Below are positions 16,956 to 25,046 of a stretch of DNA of 64,000 nucleotides, piece after piece. The position numbers and the translations under genes are program-made. This stretch comes from Thermococcus radiotolerans (GTDB taxonomy: Archaea > Methanobacteriota_B > Thermococci > Thermococcales > Thermococcaceae): assembly GCF_002214565.1 (NCBI RefSeq), contig NZ_CP015106.1:868001-932000 (forward strand), in the 5' to 3' direction. The notes under the pieces were generated by a model. It saw only the letters and a list, made by a program, of their open reading frames with translations, ran no database searches and was not told where the DNA came from. Every line of letters begins with the position of its first letter. The first letter of the stretch is position 1.

Positions 16956-17795
16956 TCACGGGGCGGGGGAGGCCTTTCTCCCCGCGCGCCTTCCCATTCC
17001 GTACAGGAAGGCCAGGAAGGCACCCACCACGGCCCCCACGCTGAGCACGTGGAGCGTCTCGGACACGTTCGCCTCGAATATTTTCATCACAATCTCAACG
17101 AGGGCCAGCGAGAGTATTGCCAGCATCGTGTAGCGGACGTAGAGTGGCTTTATCCTGTGCATCAGGAGCGAGCCCGTTATCCCGCCGAGGAAGCCAGCAG
17201 TCCCGACGGCTATGAGGGTTCCAGTCGCTATGGGTATCCTCGGGAGCAGGAGGGCGTACGTCAGCAGGGTAACGCCCGAAACTCCGAGTGCAGTTGCCGC
17301 TGTGTTCGCCGAGACCTTCTTCGGGTTTCTGAAGAGGTACGAGAAGGCTATGAGCGCTATTGGCGCCGCGTCCATGCCTATGAGGCCCGCGGTGAAGCCC
17401 TCGACGGCCCCGAGCGCGTAGATTTTCCAGCCGTCTCCGCCTTCCGCCACCCCGCTGGAGAGCATGCGGTAGAGGGCGAAGAGCAGGAACAGAGCAAAGG
17501 CCACCAGCACGAGGACCCTCGGAATGTGAACGTTCACGTACGCCCCCAAAGGCACGAAGAGCGCCGCGGGGACGAAGACCCCCGCAACCTTCCTCCATTC
17601 TATGAGGCTTTTCCTCCAGTTCATGGCGGTTGCCACGGTCAGCTCCGCCGTGTTCTGCGTCAGCCCGAGCAGCATGGCCGCGTGAACGCCCAGCCCCATG
17701 GCTATGTAGTTGGGTATGAGCACTCCCGTCGCTCCCATTCCAGCTATCGCGAATACGCTCGCGAGGATGTAGGTGAGTATCACCATCCCAAACAT
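16956..17795 (-). CDS. TauE/SafE-family membrane permease (copy 1)
   Basis: A 279-residue protein with about eight to nine transmembrane helices in two repeats, as in the TauE/SafE (sulfite/organosulfonate exporter) family. GMGATGVLIPNYIAMGLG (near residue 18) and the second-half GLIGMDAAPIALIAF are the repeat starts. The promoter carries a perfect 18-bp palindrome (17832-17849) just downstream of its TATA box, and the ArsR-like regulator gene is divergent, so regulated expression is likely. Candidate substrates are sulfite, thiosulfate or similar anions. Confidence 0.82.
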   Translation of the reverse strand: MFGMVILTYILASVFAIAGMGATGVLIPNYIAMGLGVHAAMLLGLTQNTAELTVATAMNWRKSLIEWRKVAGVFVPAALFVPLGAYVNVHIPRVLVLVAFALFLLFALYRMLSSGVAEGGDGWKIYALGAVEGFTAGLIGMDAAPIALIAFSYLFRNPKKVSANTAATALGVSGVTLLTYALLLPRIPIATGTLIAVGTAGFLGGITGSLLMHRIKPLYVRYTMLAILSLALVEIVMKIFEANVSETLHVLSVGAVVGAFLAFLYGMGRRAGRKASPAP

Positions 17796-17831
17796 CCTCC
17801 ATCACCCCCATCTTTTCTATCATCTTTCCTG

Positions 17832-17849
17832 TTTTGTAATATTACAAAA
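17832..17849. promoter_or_regulatory. Perfect 18-bp palindrome, putative operator
   Basis: TTTTGTAATATTACAAAA is its own reverse complement. It lies between the TauE/SafE gene (minus, start 17795) and the ArsR-like gene (plus, start 17934). On the minus strand it directly follows the TATA-like TTTATAAAT (17853-17861), so it covers the expected transcription start of the permease gene, the place for a repressor. The divergent winged-helix protein is the natural candidate ligand. Confidence 0.72.
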
Positions 17850-17933
17850 TCATTTATAAAGTTTTCTATAATATTCAAGCCAAACTCCCCCAAAAGCGGT
17901 AATTTTATAAGGATTGAAAAGTAATGATTAACG

Positions 17934-18272
17934 GTGGTGAAGGTGCCGAAGTGGATGATGGGCGACATGGCCAGTTTGAAAAACCTCATGATGACCCTCA
18001 AGCCTTTGATGGTCGAACCGAGGCGGAGCATCATAAAAATCCTGAGTGGGGGCGTCAAGGGGACGAACGAGATATACAAGGCCCTCCAGGAAAGGGGCCT
18101 CAACATGCCCCGCTCAACGCTCTACTACCACCTCTCGGCCCTCGAGGACATGGGGATAATCGAGATGGCCGGTTATAGAGAGGTGGGCGGGGGAGCGCCC
18201 GAAAAGCTCTGGAAACTCAAGGTTAGGAGGATAGGGATAGACCTAGTTACCGGAGAGATATTCAAGGAATGA
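17934..18272 (+). CDS. ArsR-like winged-helix transcriptional regulator
   Basis: A 112-residue DNA-binding protein. RRSIIKILSGGVKGTNEIYK (near residue 30) and MPRSTLYYHLSALEDMGIIE (near 58) form a winged helix-turn-helix with the ArsR-type recognition helix STLYYHLSALEDMGI. The wing (AGYREVGGGAPEKLWKL) follows. No effector domain and no Cys, so no thiol-based metal site. GTG 17934 is the longest start; GTG 17943 or ATG 17955 are possible. TATA-like ATTTTATAAGG near 17902. Probably controls the divergent permease through the 17832 palindrome. Confidence 0.75.
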   Translation: MVKVPKWMMGDMASLKNLMMTLKPLMVEPRRSIIKILSGGVKGTNEIYKALQERGLNMPRSTLYYHLSALEDMGIIEMAGYREVGGGAPEKLWKLKVRRIGIDLVTGEIFKE

Positions 18273-18721
18273 CGCTAAAAAAGAAAAACCTCATAGCACG
18301 CCCATTCTAAACATCGCTGCCTTGAGAAAGTTATCGTAGTTATTGTCCGCTACGTTTCAGCTTCCAGTTGCGTTTGTTGCAACTGGTGTGGTTGGCTTCT
18401 TGCTCCTGTTCACATCAAGCCACCTAAAGCGAGAGGTCATCAGCTCCAGGCTGAACGGAAACATCCTAAAAACAAAACCACAAAATTTACGATTGCAATT
18501 TTCATGGGGGTTATCAAGGCTCCCAATTTCCTCATAGCGTCTTACCAGTCTATTCTTGCATTAAAAACATAAAGGGATTCTAAAAGCTTCAAATCAGTTT
18601 GAAGCTATATCTATGTCTTCCCAAGCGTGGGTTGGCCATTCCAAACCACTTGTTGGGGGTACTAGCTCCAAGATCTTAACGGTTTCCCTACAACTCTATT
18701 CATCTAACTCTTGGACACAGC
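18273..18721. other. Gene-poor stretch, probably decayed DNA
   Basis: About 450 bases without a convincing gene. Plus-strand codons at 18355-18432 read QLPVAFVATGVVGFLLLFTS and then SHLKRE, like the last membrane helix and basic tail of a transporter, but stops flank it. A 9-bp hairpin (AGCTTCAAA/TTTGAAGCT, 18585-18606) lies further on. The DNA is visibly more AT-rich than the flanking genes. Best read as remnants plus spacer. Confidence 0.5.
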
Positions 18722-19183
18722 TCAAGAACCACTTAGGGTCTTCAGCCCCTCAACAAATTCCTTTATCCCTTCCTTCAGCCTTTTTTTCATTAGGACCTTC
18801 CTGAGGACGGGCCTCTTGCCAAGGATTCCCTCCATCTGCTCAAGACACTTTCCGGGCCTCCCAGCGCACGTGCAGAAAAAGGCTGCGTTTCTAATCTTCT
18901 CTCTGTTCTGGAGTAGATAAGTCCTTATGGCAGGAGTCACGCGACCGTTCCAGACGGGGGTTCCAATGACCACGAGGTCGTAGCTGGAAGGATCTTTCTC
19001 AAACTCTATCTCTGTGGTTTTACCTCTCGTCGCGTCATAGCCGGCTATGAGGAAGCCAAGAATCCCCTTACGGGGCTTTTTGTCTATGACTTCGTCAATA
19101 TCCGCGTTGAAGGCTCTGGCAACTTCTTGAGCAACCCTTTTAGTCGTCTCGCTCCGCGAGTAGAAGACAACGAGCGTTTTCAT
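18722..19183 (-). CDS. Flavodoxin-like protein
   Basis: A 153-residue flavodoxin-fold protein, an FMN electron carrier or NAD(P)H:acceptor reductase. MKTLVVFYSRSETTKRVAQ is the FMN phosphate loop (residues 1-19), and DLVVIGTPVWNGRVTPAIRTY near 75 forms the second FMN loop (TPVWNG). A Cys pair region FFCTCAGRPGKCLEQM near 103 is unusual and might be redox active or bind a cluster. ATG 19183 is preferred to a GTG/ATG 15 bases upstream because it gives the family N-terminus. Confidence 0.85.
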   Translation of the reverse strand: MKTLVVFYSRSETTKRVAQEVARAFNADIDEVIDKKPRKGILGFLIAGYDATRGKTTEIEFEKDPSSYDLVVIGTPVWNGRVTPAIRTYLLQNREKIRNAAFFCTCAGRPGKCLEQMEGILGKRPVLRKVLMKKRLKEGIKEFVEGLKTLSGS

Positions 19184-19298
19184 AGGCACTACCCACATTA
19201 AATTGCTATGATGGTTAATAGCATTTTGAGCTTCATCATGTCGTGAAGTACAAAAATCGGGGAGAAGTCTTCACCTCCAAGTGCTATAAAGTCTCAGA

Positions 19299-19493
19299 TT
19301 AACCCTTTCTCCTTGCTATTATATCCGCGAGAAGCTCCCCATCAACGCCCACGTTCTCGGGCTCGTTCTCATGAATTACCACGCTCACGTGGTGCACCTT
19401 GTAGATCTCCCTGACTACGTTGGTTATTCTCCTCACGAGCTCCCTCTTAGTTTCAACATCGGCTTTGGGCCCTTCAATTATTATCGTCGGCAT
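19299..19493 (-). CDS. 4-oxalocrotonate tautomerase family protein
   Basis: A 64-residue member of the tautomerase superfamily. The start is set by the catalytic Pro: MPTIIIEGPKADVETKRELV puts Pro at position 1 after Met removal, so ATG 19493 is chosen over upstream Mets. GGTGAT precedes it. Length and the VHHVSVVIHENEPENVGVDG segment fit the short 4-OT family that forms hexamers. No aromatic degradation genes are nearby, so the natural substrate is unknown. Confidence 0.88.
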   Translation of the reverse strand: MPTIIIEGPKADVETKRELVRRITNVVREIYKVHHVSVVIHENEPENVGVDGELLADIIARRKG

Positions 19494-19617
19494 TGCCATC
19501 ACCAAATCTGTTTTTGTTTCATGTGTTAAAATCCTTGTGGGTATGTGAGCCCTTTTCACGGAGTTAACTGCTAATCCCTGCTACCAAGCGAATTCTCCCC
19601 CACTCTCGGTAACGTCT

Positions 19618-19635
19618 TTTGTGCTTATGCACAAA
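19618..19635 (+). promoter_or_regulatory. Inverted repeat TTTGTGC-TTAT-GCACAAA next to TATA box
   Basis: A perfect 7-bp inverted repeat at 19618-19624 and 19629-19635 lies immediately upstream of TTTATAT (19637-19643), the likely TATA box of the NifX-like gene at 19678. A dimeric regulator bound here would sit beside the TFB/TBP site, a typical place for an archaeal activator or promoter-blocking repressor. Confidence 0.6.
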
Positions 19636-19677
19636 GTTTATATGAGAAGAAATTTTCAATTAAACGGGTGATGTGGC

Positions 19678-20073
19678 ATGAGAATAGCTGTTCCAGCGAT
19701 GGATGACAGGGGCCTGGAAAGCGAAGTTAGCGGGCATTTTGGAAGGGCGAAGTACTTCGTCTTCGTGGAGGTGGAGGATGGCAAAATAAAGGATTCCAAG
19801 GTCGTTGAGGTTCCCTTCGAGGAGCACGGGGCCGGCGACCTTCCGAGGTTCGTCAAGGAGCACGGCGGAGATGTTGTCCTTGCCTACGGAATGGGCCCCA
19901 AAGCGGTCTCCTTCTTCAACGAGCTTGGTATAGAGGTTGTTACTGGAGCCTACGGGAGAATCAGGGACGTTGTTGAGGCCTTCATACACCAGGTTCTTGA
20001 GGTTGACCCCTACTGGAAGGAGAAGATAGAGCGCGAAAAGGCAAGAGAGGGATGGAAGAAGCACAGTCATTGA
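19678..20073 (+). CDS. NifX/NifB-type dinitrogenase Fe-Mo-cofactor-binding family protein
   Basis: A 131-residue protein of the family that binds Fe-S or Fe-Mo cofactor precursors. MRIAVPAMDDRGLESEVSGHFGRAKYFVFV covers residues 1-30 (GHFGRA at 19-24 is the family signature; quote shortened), and VLAYGMGPKAVSFFNELGIEV near 70 matches the second conserved stretch. No nif genes are present; in anaerobic archaea such proteins are thought to help Fe-S or metal cluster traffic. GGGTGATGTGGC precedes the ATG and an inverted repeat precedes the TATA box. A decayed copy of its start is at 10887. Confidence 0.88.
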   Translation: MRIAVPAMDDRGLESEVSGHFGRAKYFVFVEVEDGKIKDSKVVEVPFEEHGAGDLPRFVKEHGGDVVLAYGMGPKAVSFFNELGIEVVTGAYGRIRDVVEAFIHQVLEVDPYWKEKIEREKAREGWKKHSH

Positions 20074-20142
20074 GAGAGTTTTCAACGATGGGTTCAGGAA
20101 ACGTTTAAATTTTTCATATGATTTTTATTTCAGGTGAAGCAA

Positions 20143-21147
20143 ATGAAAGTGAGCATAAAGGAGTTCGCACCGAGCTGGTTCGCGAGCGTTATGGGAACAG
20201 GGGCCCTCGCTTTGGCCAGCAAAGCGTATTCATCGAGGCTTCCGGCATTGGACGGATTGGCAGAGTTCCTCGTTTACTTCAACACTCTCCTGTTCCTCGT
20301 CCTTTTAATCCCCTGGCTCCTCAGGTGGATGAAGCACACGGAAAACGCACTGAAAGACCTCAAGCATCCTGTTGTGTGTCACTTCTACGGAACGATAGCG
20401 GTGGCCATGCTCGTCCTCTCGGCGGATTACCTTTTCATACTCAAGAGGACTGCAATAGCGAAGGCGTTCTGGATTCCGGGGGCAGTCCTAACGATATTCT
20501 TCGCCCTGCTCATCCCCTACCTGATGTTCGTGGAGAAGGAGATAGACCTCAAGTCCGTTACCCCTGCCTGGTTCATTCCCCCGGTCGGCTTAATTGTGAT
20601 CCCCATGAGCGGTGCGGCGTTGATATCAAGCTTCTCCGGAACTGCCAAGGAGGTTGCCTACGCGGTTAACTACTTCGCCTGGGGTGCGGGCTTCTTCCTC
20701 TACCTCGGCCTCTTCGCGATAGTGTTTTTCCGCTTCATAAGGCACGAGCCGATGCCCTGCGGTATGGCCCCAGCAGTGTGGATAAACCTCGGTCCGATAG
20801 GGGCAGGAACTTCAACGCTCTACGCGCTCGTTAAAGCCAGCGAGTTTCTGACGGTTAAAGAACCGTTTTTCGCCTTCGGTCTAATCCTCTGGGGCTTCGG
20901 TGTCTGGTGGCTGGCGATGGCCATCATAATGACCATTTACTACATCAGGAAGCTCAACCTGCCCTACAGCCTCGCCTGGTGGGCCTTCATCTTCCCGCTC
21001 GGGGCCTACGTGGGCGCGACCCACAACGTTGGCACGGCCTTCGGGATAGGAGTCATAGACGGCTTCGGCTTCGCCCTCTACTGGCTTCTTCTTACCATAT
21101 GGCTGGTGACCGGTTTGAAAACCGTAAAACACGTGCTCCTCGAATGA
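20143..21147 (+). CDS. TDT-family (TehA/SLAC1-like) anion/C4-dicarboxylate permease
   Basis: A 334-residue protein with ten transmembrane helices of the tellurite-resistance/dicarboxylate transporter family. PSWFASVMGTGALALASKAY near residue 10 is the first-helix signature, and MPCGMAPAVWINLGPIGAGTS near 205 is the repeat motif (quoted in part). Such channels or permeases pass small anions including nitrate, sulfite and malate. ATG 20143 with AGGTG 6 bases upstream is chosen over GTG 20134. It follows the NifX-like gene by 70 bases with its own TTTAAATT box. Confidence 0.85.
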   Translation: MKVSIKEFAPSWFASVMGTGALALASKAYSSRLPALDGLAEFLVYFNTLLFLVLLIPWLLRWMKHTENALKDLKHPVVCHFYGTIAVAMLVLSADYLFILKRTAIAKAFWIPGAVLTIFFALLIPYLMFVEKEIDLKSVTPAWFIPPVGLIVIPMSGAALISSFSGTAKEVAYAVNYFAWGAGFFLYLGLFAIVFFRFIRHEPMPCGMAPAVWINLGPIGAGTSTLYALVKASEFLTVKEPFFAFGLILWGFGVWWLAMAIIMTIYYIRKLNLPYSLAWWAFIFPLGAYVGATHNVGTAFGIGVIDGFGFALYWLLLTIWLVTGLKTVKHVLLE

Positions 21148-21185
21148 TTTTTAATTCGTTATTATTTTTAAAATTCTTTAAATCC

Positions 21186-22136
21186 TCATTCTCCGAGGAG
21201 GCCCTTTATTATGAGCTCCGCCGCCTCGTCCTCGGTTAGGCCCTTGGCCATGAGCTGGATGAGCTGGGCCTCGTTTATCCTGCCTATCGAGGCCTCGTGC
21301 GTGAGCTCGGCCTTATCGTTCTTCACCCTCAGCAGGGGAACGGTTTGGACGTCGGCATCACCCTTAACAATCTCGTGGCACTCAATGTGGCCCTTTGCGT
21401 AGTCGCCGAGGCCGTAGGCCTCGTTTACAACGTTGACCTTCGCCCTGTCAAAGGCTATGACCGTGCTCCTCAGGTTTGCCCTTGAGTGGGCTCCTTCCAG
21501 GTAGGCGACTTCCTTTATCTCAACCGCATCGTCCTTAACTGCCTTGGCCTTCGACTCAAGCTCAAGAACTGCCCTCTCACCGAGCCTCGCGACCATCTCA
21601 AGCTTCAGCTCCCTTGCCCTGTGCTTTGTCAGGGTGAACCTCCCCGTGTAGCGGGCATTCCTGCCAACGCTCACTTCAGTCTTACCAACCATCCTCACGC
21701 CCTCGCCGTGGACGTGCTCATCGTCATAGAGCACGCTTGAACCTTCCCCGATTTTTATCATCGTCACGGCTTCGTGGGTGAAGTCTTTGGCATAGGGAAA
21801 GATGCAGTGGGAAGTGAACCTGACCTTCGAGTTTTTGCCAACCCTTATGTCAAAGAGAACCCTCTGGTAGCCCTCGTTACCCAGGTAGCCGGTGCAGAGA
21901 TGTATGGGAAAGGGAAGCCCAATGTTGTCCGCGATTTTAACTTCAGCCCTAACCCCGTTCCCAATCTCCTCGCCCCTTATCTCAACCCCCGGAACGTTGT
22001 TGAGGCCGATGATTCTGTCCCCGCTGATGATTATCGCCGCTATCCTGTCCCCGAAAAGAGAGGTGTCGAGACCTTCCCGTTGGTAGGCCTCAACCAGCGC
22101 CTCGTATTCCTTGGTGAGGTCAATTTTTATCGTCAT
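21186..22136 (-). CDS. sufB: SufB/SufD-family Fe-S cluster scaffold subunit
   Basis: A 316-residue SUF system protein that with SufC forms the Fe-S assembly scaffold. SKVRFTSHCIFPYAKDFTHE near residue 105 and the right-handed beta-helix core, then LTHEASIGRINEAQLIQLMAKGL near 278 (family motif; quoted in part), identify SufB/D. It is shorter than bacterial SufB, as in many archaeal single SufBD proteins. GGTGGAGG precedes the ATG; it overlaps the sufC end by 17 bases. No SufD, U or A lies adjacent; a SufS-like enzyme is at 36606. Confidence 0.88.
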   Translation of the reverse strand: MTIKIDLTKEYEALVEAYQREGLDTSLFGDRIAAIIISGDRIIGLNNVPGVEIRGEEIGNGVRAEVKIADNIGLPFPIHLCTGYLGNEGYQRVLFDIRVGKNSKVRFTSHCIFPYAKDFTHEAVTMIKIGEGSSVLYDDEHVHGEGVRMVGKTEVSVGRNARYTGRFTLTKHRARELKLEMVARLGERAVLELESKAKAVKDDAVEIKEVAYLEGAHSRANLRSTVIAFDRAKVNVVNEAYGLGDYAKGHIECHEIVKGDADVQTVPLLRVKNDKAELTHEASIGRINEAQLIQLMAKGLTEDEAAELIIKGLLGE

Positions 22137-22845
22137 CCTCCACCATCCCCGTTAAAAGGCATCTTCCACAGGTTCTCCTGTAGTAATCAACAACCTCTCG
22201 CGAAAAGCCCTTCTTCAGCAGTCTGCCCGCGCAGATGAAGTATGAGAAGTCCGTTTTGGCCGCTATCTCCTCGTGGTGGGTGATGAGTATCACTGTGGTG
22301 CCGCACCTCTGGAAGTAGTCGAGAACACGCTCTATCAGCTCTCCGGCCGTTATATCGAGGCCTGAGTCAGGTTCGTCGAGGATGGCATACCTCGGTTTCA
22401 GGAGGATGAGTGATGCAAGCTCTATCCTCTTCCTTTCACCGCCGCTTAAACTTTTGTCCACAAAACGGCGGGCATAGAGCTCGTAGGGCAGGCCAACGAG
22501 TTCGAGGGCTTCCCGTATCTCATCCCTATCAATTCTGAGCTTCCCGCCGAGGATAAGGTAGTCCCTCACCGTTATGCCTTCGTATCGGGCCGGTTCCTGC
22601 CATACCATACTTATCCCTAGCTTTGCCCTCTCCGTAACGCTCAGTCCGGTTATGTCCTCCTCATCTAGGAGAACTTCTCCCGAAGTGGGTTTGAGCTCTC
22701 CCATTAAAATACGGGCTATTGTCGATTTTCCCGCACCGTTGGGGCCAAGTATCGAGTAGGTAATACCGTTTCTGAAGGCCATGTTTACTGAGTGGAGGAT
22801 TTTCCTTTCGTCATTTGCGTATTCGACGTTCCTCAGGCACAGCAT
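22120..22845 (-). CDS. sufC: SufC ATPase
   Basis: A 241-residue ABC-type ATPase that energises Fe-S assembly on SufB. Walker A is GPNGAGKST (near residue 34), and SLSGGERKRIELASLILLKP (near 140) and YAILDEPDSGLDI (near 158) are SufC-like, with the D-loop GLDI. The start at ATG 22845 (MLCLRNVEYANDE) gives the normal N-terminus; longer in-frame extensions to 22929 look spurious. A palindrome TTCATATGAA lies just upstream (22861-22870). Forms the sufCB operon. Confidence 0.9.
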   Translation of the reverse strand: MLCLRNVEYANDERKILHSVNMAFRNGITYSILGPNGAGKSTIARILMGELKPTSGEVLLDEEDITGLSVTERAKLGISMVWQEPARYEGITVRDYLILGGKLRIDRDEIREALELVGLPYELYARRFVDKSLSGGERKRIELASLILLKPRYAILDEPDSGLDITAGELIERVLDYFQRCGTTVILITHHEEIAAKTDFSYFICAGRLLKKGFSREVVDYYRRTCGRCLLTGMVEDDDKN

Positions 22846-22860
22846 TTTTATCAATAAAAT

Positions 22861-22870
22861 TTCATATGAA
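22861..22870. promoter_or_regulatory. TTCATATGAA palindrome in sufC promoter
   Basis: A 10-bp perfect palindrome lies between the likely sufC TATA (TTTTAAG on the minus strand, about 22877-22887) and the ATG at 22845, so near the transcription start. Similar CATATGA elements occur before the ferredoxin gene (22927-22934) and the TDT permease gene (20114-20121). It could be a shared operator, for example for an Fe-S or redox regulator; the motif is short and AT-rich. Confidence 0.4.
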
Positions 22871-22979
22871 GACAACTTAAAATTTTTTGGACAATCCTGA
22901 CCAGAACTTTTAGTTGAAAATAATAACATATGAAAATTATTTTAAATTAATCTAGGCAACTCTCTATGGAGGTGATAAA

Positions 22980-23396
22980 ATGTCCGGAGGAGAAGCTCCC
23001 ATAATAGGGAAGGATGCACTTGGAAGGCCAGTTAAAGATCTGAGCGTTATCCCCTGGTGGGGAGTTGATCGAAAGGATATAGAATGGTATCCCAAGATAA
23101 ACTACGACAAATGTGCGGGATGCGGTCTTTGCTTCGTAACGTGCGGAAGAAGGGTGTTCGAATGGGACCCGGACAATGCAAAACCCATCGTTGCAAGGCC
23201 CTACAACTGTATGGTAGGATGCAGCACCTGCGCCATGCTCTGTCCCTGTGATGCCATAGAATTCCCCGACAAAGCCTATCTGAGGAGATGGGTGGCAAGA
23301 GCGAGGGTGGTGAAAAAAGCCTTTGAAATCGTTGATTCCATAATGCCCAAGAACCACCTGAGCGAAGAGGAGATCAAGAGCACCCCGGAAGGGTGA
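22980..23396 (+). CDS. Ferredoxin, two [4Fe-4S] cluster motifs
   Basis: A 138-residue electron-transfer protein. The first motif is CAGCGLCFVTC near residue 42 and the second CMVGCSTCAMLCPC near 75, each with four Cys, so two cubane clusters are expected. N-terminal 40 residues (with WWGVD) and the C-terminal helix (about 100-138) are longer than in minimal ferredoxins. GGAGGTGATAAA precedes the ATG. It is divergent from sufCB and may share regulation. Partner enzyme unknown. Confidence 0.9.
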   Translation: MSGGEAPIIGKDALGRPVKDLSVIPWWGVDRKDIEWYPKINYDKCAGCGLCFVTCGRRVFEWDPDNAKPIVARPYNCMVGCSTCAMLCPCDAIEFPDKAYLRRWVARARVVKKAFEIVDSIMPKNHLSEEEIKSTPEG

Positions 23397-23513
23397 GAGG
23401 ACACTGCATTCCGGATCAATGAGGGATGAACGGAGAATCCCGTTTCACGGTCCCCACTCAGATCACCGGCTCTCTAAGGCAGAAAATAACGGAAAACCCG
23501 GTTGGGGGTGTCC

Positions 23514-24260
23514 TCAACCCATGGCCACGAGAAGCGTTTTGAGGGCTATGAGGTACATTATGAGCCCTATCGCCTTCTTTACCTGCTCCGAGCTCATCTT
23601 AAAGTGCATCAGGTGGGTTCCGAGCCAGCCCCCGGCTATTGCAGGAACGGAGACCCAGAGGAGCAGTTCCCAGTCTAACGTCCCCATTCCCCAGTAGGTT
23701 AGGAACCCGCTGAGGGATGAAAAGAACACAACCAACGCCGTAGTTGCCGCGACTTTTTTCGGCTCATAGCCGAGCATTATGAGAGCGGGGCTGATTATAC
23801 CGCCCCCACCAACACCGAGGAGACCGCCGAGGAATCCTGCTATTCCTCCAATTAACGAGCCCTCGACGATGTGGTTTCCGCCGCTTCCCCTTCTTTTGGG
23901 CTTGAAGAAAATCATCATCGTGCCTGAATACAGCAAAAAGGCCACGAAAACCCACAGGACGTATACTCTGGGAATAAACTTGCCCGCGTAAGCTCCGAAC
24001 GGGGCCATTATGGTTGCAACGATTAAAATCGGAAGCCCAAAGCGGTGGTCAAGTTTTCCGTGCCTGATGTTCTTTAGAGTGGCGGAGAACATCGAGAGCG
24101 TGTTTATAAACAGACCTGTTGGCTTCGCTGTCATCAAAGGGATGCCAAGCCAGCCCATCACCGGAACAATGGCCACCGCCGAGCCGACACCGCCTATCGA
24201 GAAAACGATACTGAGGATGAAGGCTATGAGCGCTAACTCCGGGTAGTTCATTAGACTCAC
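23514..24260 (-). CDS. TauE/SafE-family membrane permease (copy 2)
   Basis: A 248-residue protein with eight or so membrane helices in two repeats. GGVGSAVAIVPVMGWLGIPL (near residue 23) and LGGLLGVGGGGIISPALIML (near 140) are the two family motifs. It is closer to canonical TauE/SafE (COG0730) than the copy at 16956. Likely exports or imports a sulfur anion such as sulfite or sulfonate. It is transcribed toward the ferredoxin gene. A TTTATAA box lies near 24298-24304 within a weak GACAC/GTGTC dyad. Confidence 0.88.
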   Translation of the reverse strand: MSLMNYPELALIAFILSIVFSIGGVGSAVAIVPVMGWLGIPLMTAKPTGLFINTLSMFSATLKNIRHGKLDHRFGLPILIVATIMAPFGAYAGKFIPRVYVLWVFVAFLLYSGTMMIFFKPKRRGSGGNHIVEGSLIGGIAGFLGGLLGVGGGGIISPALIMLGYEPKKVAATTALVVFFSSLSGFLTYWGMGTLDWELLLWVSVPAIAGGWLGTHLMHFKMSSEQVKKAIGLIMYLIALKTLLVAMG

Positions 24261-24443
24261 CTCATTTTATTTTGTCCATCAAACGAATGACACGGAGGTT
24301 ATAAATATTTGTGTCGGCTAATTTCAACAAGTCCAACATTTCAGCGCCAAAAACTCTTAACTTTTAAGGGGCAATCCACTATTGGACTGAAGAAAAATAC
24401 TTGGATAAGTGCATAACGTTCGTAAAAACGTTGAAAATGGGCC

Positions 24444-24911
24444 TCACCTGTTCGTGAGGCACTCACTTTCCTCTTCTTCCAGTCGTATAATCAGTTCGAG
24501 GACGCACTCAAGCTTTTTCAGGTCGTCGAGAATGGCCTCCAGACGGGGTCTTGTACCATCGTCGCTTTTTTCAATCATGGACTTAACGATATCCTCCAAG
24601 GGACGAACCTCGCGTTCAAGTGTCTCCCTTGGCTGGCGAAGGAATTTCTCCAGAAAGGCAGGAACCGCGGTAAAGTACTTAGTCTTGCCTTCTCTCCTGC
24701 AGGTTACGAGGTATTCCCTCACGAGGCGGCTTAACGCAACGGATATTGAGGAGCGACTTAAACCCGTTTCTTTCGCGAGCTCGGTTATCGTCATTGGTCT
24801 GTCCGAGAGTAATAGGATGGCATAGATTTTTCCCTCCGTCGCGCTGTATCCCCATCGAATCATGATTCGTTCCACAATCTCGATGAACTTTTTCCCACTG
24901 CTGCTCATCAT
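24444..24911 (-). CDS. MarR/GbsR-type winged-helix regulator
   Basis: A 155-residue DNA-binding protein. GYSATEGKIYAILLLSDRPMT leads into the helix-turn-helix TITELAKETGLSRSSISVAL (near residue 39), followed by a wing VTCRREGKTKYFTAVPAF. The C-terminal half is a long charged helix suited to dimerisation, as in GbsR-like proteins. No ligand site is evident. Likely targets are the neighbouring TauE/SafE gene or the 25421 inverted repeat. Confidence 0.82.
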   Translation of the reverse strand: MMSSSGKKFIEIVERIMIRWGYSATEGKIYAILLLSDRPMTITELAKETGLSRSSISVALSRLVREYLVTCRREGKTKYFTAVPAFLEKFLRQPRETLEREVRPLEDIVKSMIEKSDDGTRPRLEAILDDLKKLECVLELIIRLEEEESECLTNR

Positions 24912-25046
24912 AGCTCACCTCAATCCGCCTACCTAATTTCGATATCATTGTTTAAAAAGTTTCGAGGGCCCAGTACCCAGAAGCAGTAATTCAAAATACC
25001 CAAAAGGAAAAGGAGTGGAGAAGTAAATGAAGGGGAAAGCACTGAA

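Noticed and set aside
16647-17924. A 425-codon plus-strand open frame across the TauE/SafE gene
   Set aside because: It is antisense to a clear membrane protein gene and very rich in Arg/His/Pro, a typical shadow.
22846-22929. Longer N-terminus for SufC
   Set aside because: The extension contains no family sequence and covers the palindrome and TATA-like region; MLCLRN at 22845 gives the normal start.
24288-24314. GACAC/GTGTC dyad around the TauE/SafE (copy 2) TATA box
   Set aside because: Five-base arms 17 bases apart are within chance expectation.
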